From: UBA10365 sp041441915
GTDB taxonomy: Bacteria > Pseudomonadota > Alphaproteobacteria > Rhodobacterales > Rhodobacteraceae
Assembly: GCA_041441915.1 (NCBI GenBank)
Contig: JASDRS010000001.1
Coordinates: 55,418-119,417, forward strand
Direction: 5' to 3'
Length of the DNA: 64,000 nucleotides
Position 1 is the first letter of the stretch. Every line of letters begins with the position of its first letter. Under the pieces are notes generated by a model. The model did not search any database. It saw nothing but the letters and a program-made list of their open reading frames with translations, and was not told where the DNA came from. Shown piece after piece: positions 44,387 to 53,911 of this stretch. The position numbers and the translations under genes are program-made.

Positions 44387-44916
44387 ATTTTTTCGCCACC
44401 GTTACGTACAAGATCACGCTTGTACTTTTCCATTTTGCGGGTGATCATTTGGCGTTTGAGCGGGCCCAAGCGGTCAATAAACAGGCGCCCGTCTAAATGG
44501 TCGATCTCATGCTGGGCGCAGGTGGCCCAAAGCCCTTTGAACTCTTCTTCATGCGCCAATCCGTCTAAGCCAGTAAAGCGAACAAGCACGATGGCGGGAC
44601 GCTCGACATCTCCAAATTGATTGGGTAAAGACAAACAGCCCTCTTCATAGATATTCTGATCTTCAGAGGCCCAGGTGATTTCAGGGTTGATCAAAACCAT
44701 CGGTTTAGCAGGCAACGACGGGTCTTTGACGCAATCCATTACAAAGACTCGCTTATGCACGCCTATTTGCGGCGCAGCCAAACCGACGCCAGGGGCGTGA
44801 TACATGGTTTGCAACAGATCTTCAGACAAGCGCCCTAAATCGGATGAAATATCCGACACTGGCGCACAAAGTTTTTTTAAGCGAGGATCGGGGTGCAGTA
44901 AAATGGGGCGTATCAT
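44383..44916 (-). CDS. def: Peptide deformylase
   Basis: Removes the formyl group from nascent proteins. The 177-residue product has all three motifs: GVGLAAPQ (43-50), EGCLS with cysteine 94, and QHEIDH with catalytic glutamate 137 and metal histidines 136 and 140. First gene of the def-def-like-fmt unit. It is divergent from the patB-like gene, sharing a 126-bp upstream region. Confidence 0.97.
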   Translation of the reverse strand: MIRPILLHPDPRLKKLCAPVSDISSDLGRLSEDLLQTMYHAPGVGLAAPQIGVHKRVFVMDCVKDPSLPAKPMVLINPEITWASEDQNIYEEGCLSLPNQFGDVERPAIVLVRFTGLDGLAHEEEFKGLWATCAQHEIDHLDGRLFIDRLGPLKRQMITRKMEKYKRDLVRNGGEKI

Positions 44917-45042
44917 AAAGGTGATTTAAGCGAATCTATCAAAACGCGCAAGTCCATGCCTAAAAAACGGAAAGACCTTGTGACTTCTAATATTTGGAGT
45001 ATTTTTCCAATCAAAGTGGTTTCGCCTTATGGGAGTAAATAA

Positions 45043-46215
45043 ATGTCGTTCGATGAAGATATCAACCGTATTGGCACCCATTCTTCCAAATGGGACACGA
45101 TGGAACACCGTTACGGAGTGTCACCGAATGACGGCTTGGCAATGTGGGTTGCAGACATGGACTTTAGACCTCCTCATGCAGTGCAAAGGGCGCTTGAGAA
45201 TATGACATCTCACGGCATTTATGGTTATTTTGGCGATAATCGTGATTATTTAAATGCCATCATTTGGTGGATGCAAAACCGCCATGACTGGCAGGTCGAT
45301 TCCGACGCTATTTTTACCACACATGGCTTAGTCAATGGCGCGGCAGTTTGTATTGACGCCTTTACAGCATCAGGCGACGGAGTAATTTTGATGACTCCCG
45401 TCTACCACGCCTTTGCACAGGTTATTCGCGCGGCCGATCGGCAACTAGTTGAATGCAAAATGGCGCAAGTGGCTGACCGCTATTTGCTAGATATTACAAC
45501 ATGGGACGCGCAGATGACAGGGCAAGAGAAAATGTTCATTCTTTGCTCACCCCATAATCCTGGTGGGCGCGTTTGGACAGAAGATGAGCTTTTGGCCATC
45601 GCCGATTTTTGCGAACGTCATAATTTAATTTTAATTTCAGATGAAATTCATCACGATGTTGTGATGCCAGGATTTAGACATATTGCCATGCCCTTGGCCG
45701 CACCCCATGTGACGGACCGACTGATCATGATGACCGCAGGGTCAAAAACATTTAATATCGCGGGTGGGCATACCGGAAACGTGATTATTCCCAATCCGAA
45801 ACTGCGCCAAGTTTTTGCCAAACGTCTAAATGCGTTAGGGATTTCCACCAATGCTTTTGGAGTCCACATGGTCACTGCCGCATATTCCCCTGAAGGAGCA
45901 CGGTGGGTCGATGAGTTATGCGCGTATATCGACTTTAATCGCCAGTTGTTTGACGCGGGAATCGCGACAATCAAGGGTGTTTCTTCGATGCGCCTGGAAG
46001 GCACTTATCTTGCTTGGGTCAATTTCTCAGGCACAGGCATGACTGAAACCGAACTAAAACACCGCATTCACGGGCAAGCAAAAATTGCTGTCAGCCACGG
46101 TATTAGTTTTGGTGCGGGCGGCGAGACTTTCATGCGCTTTAATTTGGGAATGCCCCGAGCAAAAATCGAAATTGCGATACACCGGCTGCAAGCGGCCTTT
46201 CGCGATCTACAATGA
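45043..46215 (+). CDS. patB: PatB/MalY-type cystathionine beta-lyase (C-S lyase)
   Basis: A PLP-dependent fold-type I enzyme that cleaves cystathionine or cysteine conjugates. The 390-residue product starts MSFDEDINRIGTHSSKWD. It has the substrate-side MWVADMDFRPP motif of the PatB/MalY group, SPHNPGGRVW (169-178), aspartate 200 (LISDEIHHD) and the PLP lysine 235 (TAGSKTFNIAG). GGGAG lies upstream of the ATG. Convergent with the next gene. Confidence 0.93.
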   Translation: MSFDEDINRIGTHSSKWDTMEHRYGVSPNDGLAMWVADMDFRPPHAVQRALENMTSHGIYGYFGDNRDYLNAIIWWMQNRHDWQVDSDAIFTTHGLVNGAAVCIDAFTASGDGVILMTPVYHAFAQVIRAADRQLVECKMAQVADRYLLDITTWDAQMTGQEKMFILCSPHNPGGRVWTEDELLAIADFCERHNLILISDEIHHDVVMPGFRHIAMPLAAPHVTDRLIMMTAGSKTFNIAGGHTGNVIIPNPKLRQVFAKRLNALGISTNAFGVHMVTAAYSPEGARWVDELCAYIDFNRQLFDAGIATIKGVSSMRLEGTYLAWVNFSGTGMTETELKHRIHGQAKIAVSHGISFGAGGETFMRFNLGMPRAKIEIAIHRLQAAFRDLQ

Positions 46216-46221
46216 AGCGCA

Positions 46222-46572
46222 CTAACCTTTCGTGAGATAGGCCACAGGTGCGTTTTCATCACGCCAAAAATCAACGGGTGCTTTTTCGTTCACTGAATTT
46301 AATCGCTTAAAGCTACAAATCAATTCGTCATTTTCCACGCTGCTGGCTACAATCAGGGCCTGAAAAATATGGCGGCCACCGTCATAAATGTCTGCCAAAC
46401 CGCGCAAATGGGTTAATTGTGCAGGCTCAAGCGCTATACCGTCACCCCACAAGCGCAAAACGGTGAAACTTTCGCCCCCCAACTCCACCCTCAGCCTCGA
46501 CTTTTTTTTCACCTCCCTGCGTCGACCAAGAGCCATTTCATCCCGCAGTTCTTTCGGCAGATATTCCAGCAT
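46222..46572 (-). CDS. Conserved hypothetical protein (Rhodobacterales-type)
   Basis: A 116-residue soluble protein, start at 46572 (MLEYLPKELRDEM) with GAGGT upstream; the frame is open 22 codons more. It has a basic patch RREVKKKSRLRVELGG, then FTVLRLWGDGIALEP and LRGLADIYDGGRHIFQALIV, which looks like a beta-rich domain of PilZ-like type, but I do not claim membership. I recall similar proteins in related marine bacteria without an assigned function. Confidence 0.7.
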   Translation of the reverse strand: MLEYLPKELRDEMALGRRREVKKKSRLRVELGGESFTVLRLWGDGIALEPAQLTHLRGLADIYDGGRHIFQALIVASSVENDELICSFKRLNSVNEKAPVDFWRDENAPVAYLTKG

Positions 46573-47222
46573 TACCACCTCACTTAATGTCTTGACATTT
46601 ATTATAATATATACTGAACTTGAAAAGTTTAAAAACAAGTTAATATTATAATATTTTTTAAAAGTTTAGCCCAAAAGATACAATTAGTTCTAGAAAGCTA
46701 AGGAATAGTGCTCGGCCAAGTTTACCAAAATTTCCAGCCAGCGAAGACGCGCGCACTAAGGCACAGCCCTTGCTATGCATAATAAATATGGTGCCCTGAA
46801 AAAGAGTTGTAAATTTGTGACGCATGCAATCAAAAAATTCTAACCCCGATAGCCAGCCACAACCAACGATGATCCATAACCATTACATCCGCTAGCGTAG
46901 TTTCAAGAGCGTCAATGTCGTTAGCCACCACGTTAACAGCCTAGCCTAAGGCTGTTATCATGGCAGGCCAATTTTGGGTCAAAGGCTAGCAACTTTCTAA
47001 GATCAAAAACTGCAAAATTTCTTTGTTGAATTAATTGATATTTAACTCACAGCACCATTTCTGGCAGAAAAAAATCGAAAGGTTAATCACTTTATGGTTA
47101 AATTAAACTTTCTGTGTATATGTCCCAAAGCGTATAGGATAAAAAATTTCTATTTAAAACTGGTGGTAATCTAAAGTTGGTACATGAAAAATCAGCTTTA
47201 ATTGAACTAGTAAGGGAACAAA
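46573..47222. other. 650-bp AT-rich spacer before cobC
   Basis: No intact gene on either strand. It includes a very AT-rich tract (about 46590-46680) upstream of the hypothetical gene and a minus-strand stretch (about 46830-46960) that reads like coding sequence (ALETTLADVMVMDHRWLWLA) but is broken by stops and not identified. No cobalamin riboswitch was recognised. The last 25 bp contain a GGGA-type ribosome binding site for cobC. Confidence 0.35.
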
Positions 47223-48185
47223 ATGCTAAAGCCTGATCACGGAGGTGGTGTAGATCACGCGGCGCAAACCTATGGCATCGCACGCGAAAACTGGCTTGAT
47301 CTTTCGACTGGCATTAATCCTGTTTCCTATCCTTTAACAAAGCTCAACCCTAATGATTGGGGGGCATTACCTGACACGAGTGCGATGGACAAACTACTTG
47401 CAGTCGCGCGAACTTTTTGGAAGGTGCCAAACGGAGCCGATGTTATTGCCGCAGCGGGCGTCTCACAGCTGATTGCGCAATTGCCACGTTTGGCGACCTT
47501 AGGCACCGTTGATATTCCCAGTCCAACCTATAATGAACATGCGCGCGCCTTTCGCCTAAACGGGTGGCTCTTGGGCGAAACACAAGCACAAGCCAAGGTT
47601 CTTGTGCATCCTAACAATCCCGACGGTCGCCTATGGCAAGTAAGCGACATGACAGCTCCATTCAATATCATTGATGAAAGTTTTTGCGATGTAATGCCGC
47701 AAGAAAGCCATATTTCTTTGGCTGCAACTAAAGGCACCATCGTGCTTAAAAGCTTTGGAAAATTCTGGGGCTTGGCAGGAGTGCGGTTAGGGTTCGCCAT
47801 CGGCGATCCTGAAATGATCGACAAACTGCGCGATATGCTTGGTCCTTGGGCGGTTTCAGGGCCTGCATTAAAAATCGGCACTCAGGCCCTTTTGGACAAC
47901 AGCTGGGCCGAAAACGCCCGAACGCGATTAACCCGCGACGCCACAAGACTTGACCAAATCATGACGCAAAATTCCGATGTAAAAAATTTGGGTGGGACGT
48001 CGCTTTTCAGACTTTATGACGTACAAAATGCAAATTTTTGGCAAGATTCTCTGGGAAAATCTGGTATTTTAGGCCGTATTTTCCCTTATTCACAAAGCTG
48101 GTTACGCTTGGGTTTGCCCGCTGATGATTTAGAGTTTTCCCGCTTAGAAAGCACCATTAATGGCCTTTCAAAGGCCAAAGCATGA
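47223..48185 (+). CDS. cobC: Threonine-phosphate decarboxylase (CobC/CobD)
   Basis: A PLP enzyme of the histidinol-phosphate aminotransferase fold that decarboxylates threonine phosphate to aminopropanol phosphate for the cobalamin nucleotide loop. The 320-residue product starts with DHGGGVDHAA and NWLDLSTGINP, which open this family, and has aspartate 151 (NIIDESFCD) and the PLP lysine 180 (SFGKFWGLAGVRLG). It overlaps cbiB by 4 bp, its partner in the same step. Confidence 0.93.
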   Translation: MLKPDHGGGVDHAAQTYGIARENWLDLSTGINPVSYPLTKLNPNDWGALPDTSAMDKLLAVARTFWKVPNGADVIAAAGVSQLIAQLPRLATLGTVDIPSPTYNEHARAFRLNGWLLGETQAQAKVLVHPNNPDGRLWQVSDMTAPFNIIDESFCDVMPQESHISLAATKGTIVLKSFGKFWGLAGVRLGFAIGDPEMIDKLRDMLGPWAVSGPALKIGTQALLDNSWAENARTRLTRDATRLDQIMTQNSDVKNLGGTSLFRLYDVQNANFWQDSLGKSGILGRIFPYSQSWLRLGLPADDLEFSRLESTINGLSKAKA

Positions 48186-49096
48186 CGTATGCACTGCCTC
48201 TTTTCATCGCTCTTTTGCTCGATGCTGCTTTGGGTGAGCCCCAATGGCTATGGCGCCGAATTACCCATCCTGTAGTACTTATGGGTCGGTTGGTTGATGC
48301 CTTTGATGCGAGTTTAAACCATGGCACATACCGCCGCATGAAGGGGGCCTTGGCAATGGCCTTAATGGTGTTTGGCGCATGGGCCTTAGGAAAAACTGCT
48401 GGGCTTTTGCCTTTTGGCCAAATCATCACCATAGCTACAGCAGCTGTTCTTATAGCGCAAAAATCTTTGGTTGTGCATGTCCGTGCTGTGGCTAATGCTT
48501 TGCGGCTGTCTATTGGCGACGGGCGCTTAACCGTTTCAATGATCGTGGGACGCGATACACGCGAGCTTGATGAGGCAGGCATTGCCCGAGGTGCAATTGA
48601 AAGCGCTGCAGAAAACCAATCAGACGGGGTAATAGCCCCCGCATTTTGGTTTTTGCTAGGCGGCTTGCCTGGACTTTTGATCTATAAAATTACCAATACG
48701 GCGGACAGTATGATCGGCCACCGCACCCTGCTCCACGAAGACTTCGGTTGGGCAGCGGCTCGGTTTGATGATCTTCTCAACCTCATTCCCGCGCGCCTTA
48801 CTGCCATTCTTATTGTGCTGAGCTTCGCACGGTTTGATGCCATAAAATTGATTTTACGTGACGCACCTTTGCACAGATCACCAAATGCTGGCTGGCCCGA
48901 AGCTGCCATGGCAGTGGTTTTGAATATCCAACTTTCAGGCCCCCGTAGCTATGATGGGATATTGAGAGATTACCCCTATGTATATCCCGAAGGAAGCTAC
49001 AAGGCTAACGCTGACACGATTGATCAATCCATAAAAGTGCTTTGCCGGTCTTGGGGACTGTTACTGACCCTGGTTGCCATCTTGGCCTTGGTTTAA
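48182..49096 (+). CDS. cbiB: Adenosylcobinamide-phosphate synthase (CbiB/CobD)
   Basis: Membrane enzyme joining aminopropanol phosphate to adenosylcobyric acid. The 304-residue product is hydrophobic, with several membrane segments, starts with FIALLLDAALGEPQWLWRR, and has the family motifs GRDTRELDEAGIARGAIES, AENQSDGVIAP and NTADSMIGHRT. Coupled to cobC. With the adenosyltransferase at 25268 it shows late cobalamin steps are present. Confidence 0.95.
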   Translation: MTYALPLFIALLLDAALGEPQWLWRRITHPVVLMGRLVDAFDASLNHGTYRRMKGALAMALMVFGAWALGKTAGLLPFGQIITIATAAVLIAQKSLVVHVRAVANALRLSIGDGRLTVSMIVGRDTRELDEAGIARGAIESAAENQSDGVIAPAFWFLLGGLPGLLIYKITNTADSMIGHRTLLHEDFGWAAARFDDLLNLIPARLTAILIVLSFARFDAIKLILRDAPLHRSPNAGWPEAAMAVVLNIQLSGPRSYDGILRDYPYVYPEGSYKANADTIDQSIKVLCRSWGLLLTLVAILALV

Positions 49097-49144
49097 CAGC
49101 CCTCTTGGGTTAGCATCACTTTTAAAGGTTTGATTAAACGTACC

Positions 49145-50320
49145 ATGCGGCTGATTTTGGTTCTTCTTTTGCTTGGGGGACAGGTATTGCCCTTGAAGGC
49201 CGCCAGTTGCGGCGGTGATTTTGCATTGTTTGTCAAAAGCTTAAAATCTGAAACGCGCGCCCTTGGCGTTCCCGCCCCTACCGTTGATGCCTTCTTTAAG
49301 GGTGCGGCTCTTGACCCAAGGGTCATCCGAATGGATCGAAACCAAGGCCATTTTCAGAAGGATTTTCTAAGCTTTTCGGCGGGCCTCATCAGTAGCGGCC
49401 GCTTAAAAAACGCAACCATTTTTGCAAACGCCCATGCCACCGTCTTTGCGCAGGCTCAAGACAACTATGGCATCCCACAGGAAATTTTATTAGCTTTTTT
49501 GGCCTTTGAAACTGATTTTGGCGTGGTGCAGGGCGAGTTCAATGTTCGCAATGCTCTGATCACATTAGCCCATGACTGCCGTCGCCCCGAAGTTTTTCGC
49601 CCCCAAATCTTGGCCGCCATCGCGTTAGCCCAACTGGGCATGTTTTATCCCCAAACAAGCAAGGGCGCTTGGGCAGGCGAAATGGGAATGGTGCAGATGC
49701 TGCCCGCTGATATTTTAGAATATGGTGTTGATGGAGATCGCGATGGACTTGTGAGCCTGACCAACTCAGTGGAAGATGCGATACTGACAGCGGCTCGGCT
49801 TTTACAAAGCTTTGGCTGGAAAGCGGGCGGGCCGTGGTTGCAAGAAGTCACCTTGCCTGCGTCTTTTGATTGGTCAGTAACGGGCCTTAAGAGCATAAAA
49901 TCAGTGAAAAAATGGAAAAAAATGGGCTTGCGGGCCACACATGGGGAACTGTTAGGCCAAAAAAATGACCAGGCGGTAGTTATTTTACCACAGGGGCGTT
50001 TCGGCCCTGCCTTTTTAGCCCATGACAATTTTCAAACTCTTTTTAATTGGAACCAGAGTTTCGTCTATGTAACCACCGTCGCTTATTTCGGCACTTTGCT
50101 TGACAAAGCCCCCAAGCTTGGGGTCTTTCATCCCGAACCGATGTTGAGCGAAAGCCAGATGAACATTTTGCAGCAAAAGCTCAGCAAGCGGGGATATGAT
50201 GTGGGCAAAATTGACGGAATATTAGGTGCTGGCACCCGCAGTGCCGTGCGCGCTGAACAAACACGCTTGGGGTTGCCCGCCGATGGCTGGCCCAATCAGA
50301 CCCTGCTTAACGCGCTTTAA
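49145..50320 (+). CDS. Lytic murein transglycosylase (MltB family) with peptidoglycan-binding domain
   Basis: Cleaves peptidoglycan glycan strands. The 391-residue product (start ATG 49145; a TTG five codons earlier also lies in frame) has an N-terminal signal peptide (RLILVLLLLGGQVLPLKAAS) and the MltB catalytic glutamate at about 122 (FLAFETDFGVVQGE). It contains the conserved GEMGMVQMLPADI block and a C-terminal PG_binding_1 domain with KRGYDVGKIDGILGAGTRSA. Its stop overlaps the convergent smc stop. Confidence 0.9.
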   Translation: MRLILVLLLLGGQVLPLKAASCGGDFALFVKSLKSETRALGVPAPTVDAFFKGAALDPRVIRMDRNQGHFQKDFLSFSAGLISSGRLKNATIFANAHATVFAQAQDNYGIPQEILLAFLAFETDFGVVQGEFNVRNALITLAHDCRRPEVFRPQILAAIALAQLGMFYPQTSKGAWAGEMGMVQMLPADILEYGVDGDRDGLVSLTNSVEDAILTAARLLQSFGWKAGGPWLQEVTLPASFDWSVTGLKSIKSVKKWKKMGLRATHGELLGQKNDQAVVILPQGRFGPAFLAHDNFQTLFNWNQSFVYVTTVAYFGTLLDKAPKLGVFHPEPMLSESQMNILQQKLSKRGYDVGKIDGILGAGTRSAVRAEQTRLGLPADGWPNQTLLNAL

Positions 50321-53300
50321 GCTACTAGACTTTCAGCCTTTTTTAGATCAACGCTGACTAGTTGGCTAACTCCCTGTTCGCCCATCGTCACCCCAAACAA
50401 ACGGTTCATTCGCGCCATGGTAACCGCATGGTGGGTAATTACCAAAAAGCGCGTTTTGGTTCGGCGCGCCATCTCGTCAAGCAAGTCACAAAACCGTGCG
50501 ACATTTGCGTCATCAAGCGGAGCGTCAACCTCGTCTAGCACGCAAATCGGGGCGGGGTTGGCCAAGAACACGGCAAAAATCAGCGCCATCGCGGTGAGCG
50601 TTTGCTCGCCTCCAGACAAAAGCGACAGAACGGCCAGTTTTTTGCCAGGGGGTTGGCACATAATCTCTAGCCCCGCTTCTAACGGGTCGTCGTTTTCCAC
50701 CAAAACCAAACGCGCTTCGCCGCCACCGAACAAATGCGTAAACAAGTTTCCAAAGGACGCATTCACCTGTTCAAAAGCTAAGAGCAGCCTTTCGCGCCCC
50801 TCTTTGTTCAGGCCTGAAATTCCCGAACGCAGGGTTTTAATCGCTCCTTCCAGATCTTGCTTTTCTTTATTAAGGTCATCAAATTCTTCTTGAACGGTCT
50901 TGGCATCTTCTTCCGCGCGCAGGTTCACCGCTCCCAAAGATTCCCTTTGGCGTTTTAGCCGATTGACGTCGATGTCCAGTGCCCCGGCATCGGGCATGGC
51001 ATCTGGATTGGCGGCCAATCTTTCTAGAAGATCTTGCGGGGTACAGTCCATTTCTTCGCGAACCCGTTCGCCACTATAAGCCAAGGTGTCACGCGCAGCA
51101 TCCATGTGGGCCTCGGTACGGGCGCGGGCTTCCCGCGCTTCAGATGCGATGCGCTGGGCATCGCGTTCGCAATCAAATGCCACGCGCAATTTGATTTCAG
51201 CTTCCGCCAAAGCGTCCGAGGCACGCCTGCGGCGGTCTTCAGCTTTAGCCATAGCTTCAGTTAGTTCTTCATGTTTAATCGCAATATTTTCGGGTGCTAC
51301 CCCAGCATCAAGCAACTCTTCTTGCGTTTGGATTTTTCTCTCAGAAAGTTCAAGGCCACGCGTTTCAGCCATTTCCAAGCGATACTTCCAGCCTGACATT
51401 TCCTTGGTCACATCTTGCAGGCGACGCACGCGGGCTTCGCCTTCGCGGCGCAGTTCATCCGACGCCAAGCGGAGCGTCATCATAGCGCTGCGCGCCGCCT
51501 CGACCGTAACTTTCAAATCTTCAGTCTGCGCGCGCGCTGCTACTAAATCACCTAAATCTTTGGCTGATGCTTCGGCCTCTGTCAGACGCATGATGGCGGC
51601 CATACTGTCATCATCAAACCGTTTAACGGACAATTCTGCAGCCTCAAGCTTGCCTGACGCAATCGAATAATTGGCCTCAGCATGGCTAGCAGCGCGGTTA
51701 GCCTCTGTGACCTGCTGATCAGCTGCGCGGCGCGCATCGCGCGCGGCTTGGTCGGCGCGCGCAACCTCGGCCAATTTGCCTTGCAAGAGCTCATGTGCCT
51801 GTCCTGCACCTTGGGCACGCACACCAATTTCTTCTAAATCGCGATTAAGCTCAACCAAGCGGTTAAGCTGTTGCAACCGCAACGCCGTGGCCGAGGGCGC
51901 ATCTCCTGCTCCAGTACAAAATCCGTCCCAACGCCACAGATCACCCCTTAAGCTGACAAGCCGTTGACCAGGTAGTAATTTTTTTTGCAAAGCACTGGCC
52001 ATTTCAACAGTGACCAAGCCAATTTGTCCAATGCGCCGGCGCAATGGATCGGGAACTTTTACATATTGCGCCAGGGGCGCAGCACCTTTGGGAAGCGGAT
52101 ATTCAGTTTCATAGGGCGCCAAATCAATCCAACCTGTCATGCCGCCATCGGCCAAAATCGGCGCACGTAAATCATCGGCAAGTGCAGCACCAAGGGCCGC
52201 TTCATAACCCAAATCTACCTTCAAAAGATCAAGCACCTGTGTGCCGGATTGCGCTTCACGGTCAATAAGTTTTGTAAGGCCCACTACTTCAGCTCGCAAA
52301 GCATTGGCTTCACCTTCAACGGCTGAGCGCGCGGCACGAGATTCGGCTTCGGCATTTTGTACTGTGGCGCGCTCCTCTTCCGCGATGGCCAATGCCTCTT
52401 CACTATAGGCGGCCACTTCCATCGCTTCGGCCTGGTTGTTTTGAAAATTAGAAAAGGCAGAGCTTGCATCCGTTTGTGCTAAGCGCGCCTCTTCGAGGAC
52501 CGCATACGCTTTGACAGCTTCTGCCTCGGCGCGTTCAAGCACGGCACGGCTGTCTGTTAAAATTCGGTGAGTAGATTGATGGCGCGCTGCGAGGCGGGCA
52601 ACATCTTCAGTGCGCTCAGATAAAGTGACTTCGCGTTCTGAAAGGGTTGCAGCGGCCTCTCGCGCGCTTTCAGCTGCTTGGCTGAGTTTGGCTTCATGCC
52701 CGTCATGGGCACGCAAAAGTTGTTCATCTTCCCACTGCAACCGACCGATTGTTTCATGTGCATCACGGTTCAGCGACGCTTCGCGTTCGGCATCGCACGT
52801 GAGTTGATCAATGCGGCCACGCAGCGTTTCTATCATCTGGCGTGCACGGTTTTCTTGTTCGCCCAAGGCATCTCGCTGCACAGTCAGGCGCTGCAAAATG
52901 GCCGAAGCAACAGCTTCTTCTTCGCGTTTTGGTGGCAGAAGATCTTCGCAGGTTTGCCGCGTAGTGGTCGCCAAACGCACCGCAGTTTCAGCCTGTGACG
53001 CTGTCAACACGCGGGCGCGCAAAATCTCTTCTGCTTCTTGGCGCGCCAGATCAGCCTCACGCCAGCGACGAAACAGCAGCATGCCTTCAGCGCGACGCAG
53101 TTCAGTGCCAATTTCGCGGTAGCGCGAAGCTTGGCGGGCCTGGCGGGCCAAGGTGGCCAATTGTGACACCAATGATTCAAGCACATCATCAACGCGTACT
53201 AGATTGTTTTCTGCTGCTACCAAGCGCAGCTCCGCTTCGTGGCGGCGCTGATAAAGGCCAGAAATTCCTGCTGCCTCTTCCAAGATGCGGCGACGATTTT

Positions 53301-53772
53301 TAGGTTTGGCATTGATCAGTTCAGCAATTTGGCCTTGGCGAACAAGGGCTGGGGAGTGTGCGCCCGTTGATGCATCAGCGAACAGCATTTGCACGTCACG
53401 CGCACGCACGTCTTTTGCGTTGACCTTATATGCGGAACCCGCATCACGCGTAATGCGGCGAATGATTTCGATCTGATCTGCCTCGTTAAAGCCCGATGGA
53501 GCCACACGGTCGGAATTATCAATCACCAAGGTCACTTCTGCAAAGCTACGTGCTGGGCGCGTAGCGGCACCAGCAAAGATCACATCTTCCATCCCACCGC
53601 CGCGCATTGCAGAGGCGCGATTTTCCCCCATCACCCAGCGCAATGCTTCCAAAAGATTAGATTTTCCACAGCCATTGGGCCCCACAACCCCAGTCAGCCC
53701 ATCCATGATCACAAGATCGGTGGGGTCTACAAAGCTTTTAAATCCGTTCAAGCGCAGGCGTGAAAACCGCAA
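50317..53772 (-). CDS. smc: Chromosome segregation protein SMC
   Basis: Condensin-type ATPase organising the chromosome. About 1151 residues: Walker A GPNGCGKSN (31-39), long coiled coils, a central hinge (roughly 510-640, with DLRAPILADGGMTGW), the signature LLSGGEQTLTAMAL and Walker B VLDEVDAPLDD. I place the start at a TTG at 53772 (GGAG 7 nt upstream), giving MRFSRLRLNGFKSFVDP, the usual N-terminus. The ATG 19 codons upstream adds a non-conserved stretch. No scpA or scpB is in the window. Confidence 0.96.
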   Translation of the reverse strand: MRFSRLRLNGFKSFVDPTDLVIMDGLTGVVGPNGCGKSNLLEALRWVMGENRASAMRGGGMEDVIFAGAATRPARSFAEVTLVIDNSDRVAPSGFNEADQIEIIRRITRDAGSAYKVNAKDVRARDVQMLFADASTGAHSPALVRQGQIAELINAKPKNRRRILEEAAGISGLYQRRHEAELRLVAAENNLVRVDDVLESLVSQLATLARQARQASRYREIGTELRRAEGMLLFRRWREADLARQEAEEILRARVLTASQAETAVRLATTTRQTCEDLLPPKREEEAVASAILQRLTVQRDALGEQENRARQMIETLRGRIDQLTCDAEREASLNRDAHETIGRLQWEDEQLLRAHDGHEAKLSQAAESAREAAATLSEREVTLSERTEDVARLAARHQSTHRILTDSRAVLERAEAEAVKAYAVLEEARLAQTDASSAFSNFQNNQAEAMEVAAYSEEALAIAEEERATVQNAEAESRAARSAVEGEANALRAEVVGLTKLIDREAQSGTQVLDLLKVDLGYEAALGAALADDLRAPILADGGMTGWIDLAPYETEYPLPKGAAPLAQYVKVPDPLRRRIGQIGLVTVEMASALQKKLLPGQRLVSLRGDLWRWDGFCTGAGDAPSATALRLQQLNRLVELNRDLEEIGVRAQGAGQAHELLQGKLAEVARADQAARDARRAADQQVTEANRAASHAEANYSIASGKLEAAELSVKRFDDDSMAAIMRLTEAEASAKDLGDLVAARAQTEDLKVTVEAARSAMMTLRLASDELRREGEARVRRLQDVTKEMSGWKYRLEMAETRGLELSERKIQTQEELLDAGVAPENIAIKHEELTEAMAKAEDRRRRASDALAEAEIKLRVAFDCERDAQRIASEAREARARTEAHMDAARDTLAYSGERVREEMDCTPQDLLERLAANPDAMPDAGALDIDVNRLKRQRESLGAVNLRAEEDAKTVQEEFDDLNKEKQDLEGAIKTLRSGISGLNKEGRERLLLAFEQVNASFGNLFTHLFGGGEARLVLVENDDPLEAGLEIMCQPPGKKLAVLSLLSGGEQTLTAMALIFAVFLANPAPICVLDEVDAPLDDANVARFCDLLDEMARRTKTRFLVITHHAVTMARMNRLFGVTMGEQGVSQLVSVDLKKAESLVA

Positions 53773-53911
53773 AGTAGGCTCCAGCTGATTCCAATGTTCT
53801 ATGGTTGCTCCAATGAATTGCAGAGTCAACTCATAGCCCCATGATATAGAAAAAGATTATACATTATCCACAAGATGTTGGGTTTCTTGGGCGCTGTCTA
53901 TGCTGATGTTC

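Noticed and set aside
46573..47222. Cobalamin riboswitch upstream of cobC
   Set aside because: No B12-box-like sequence or the expected fold was found in this spacer.
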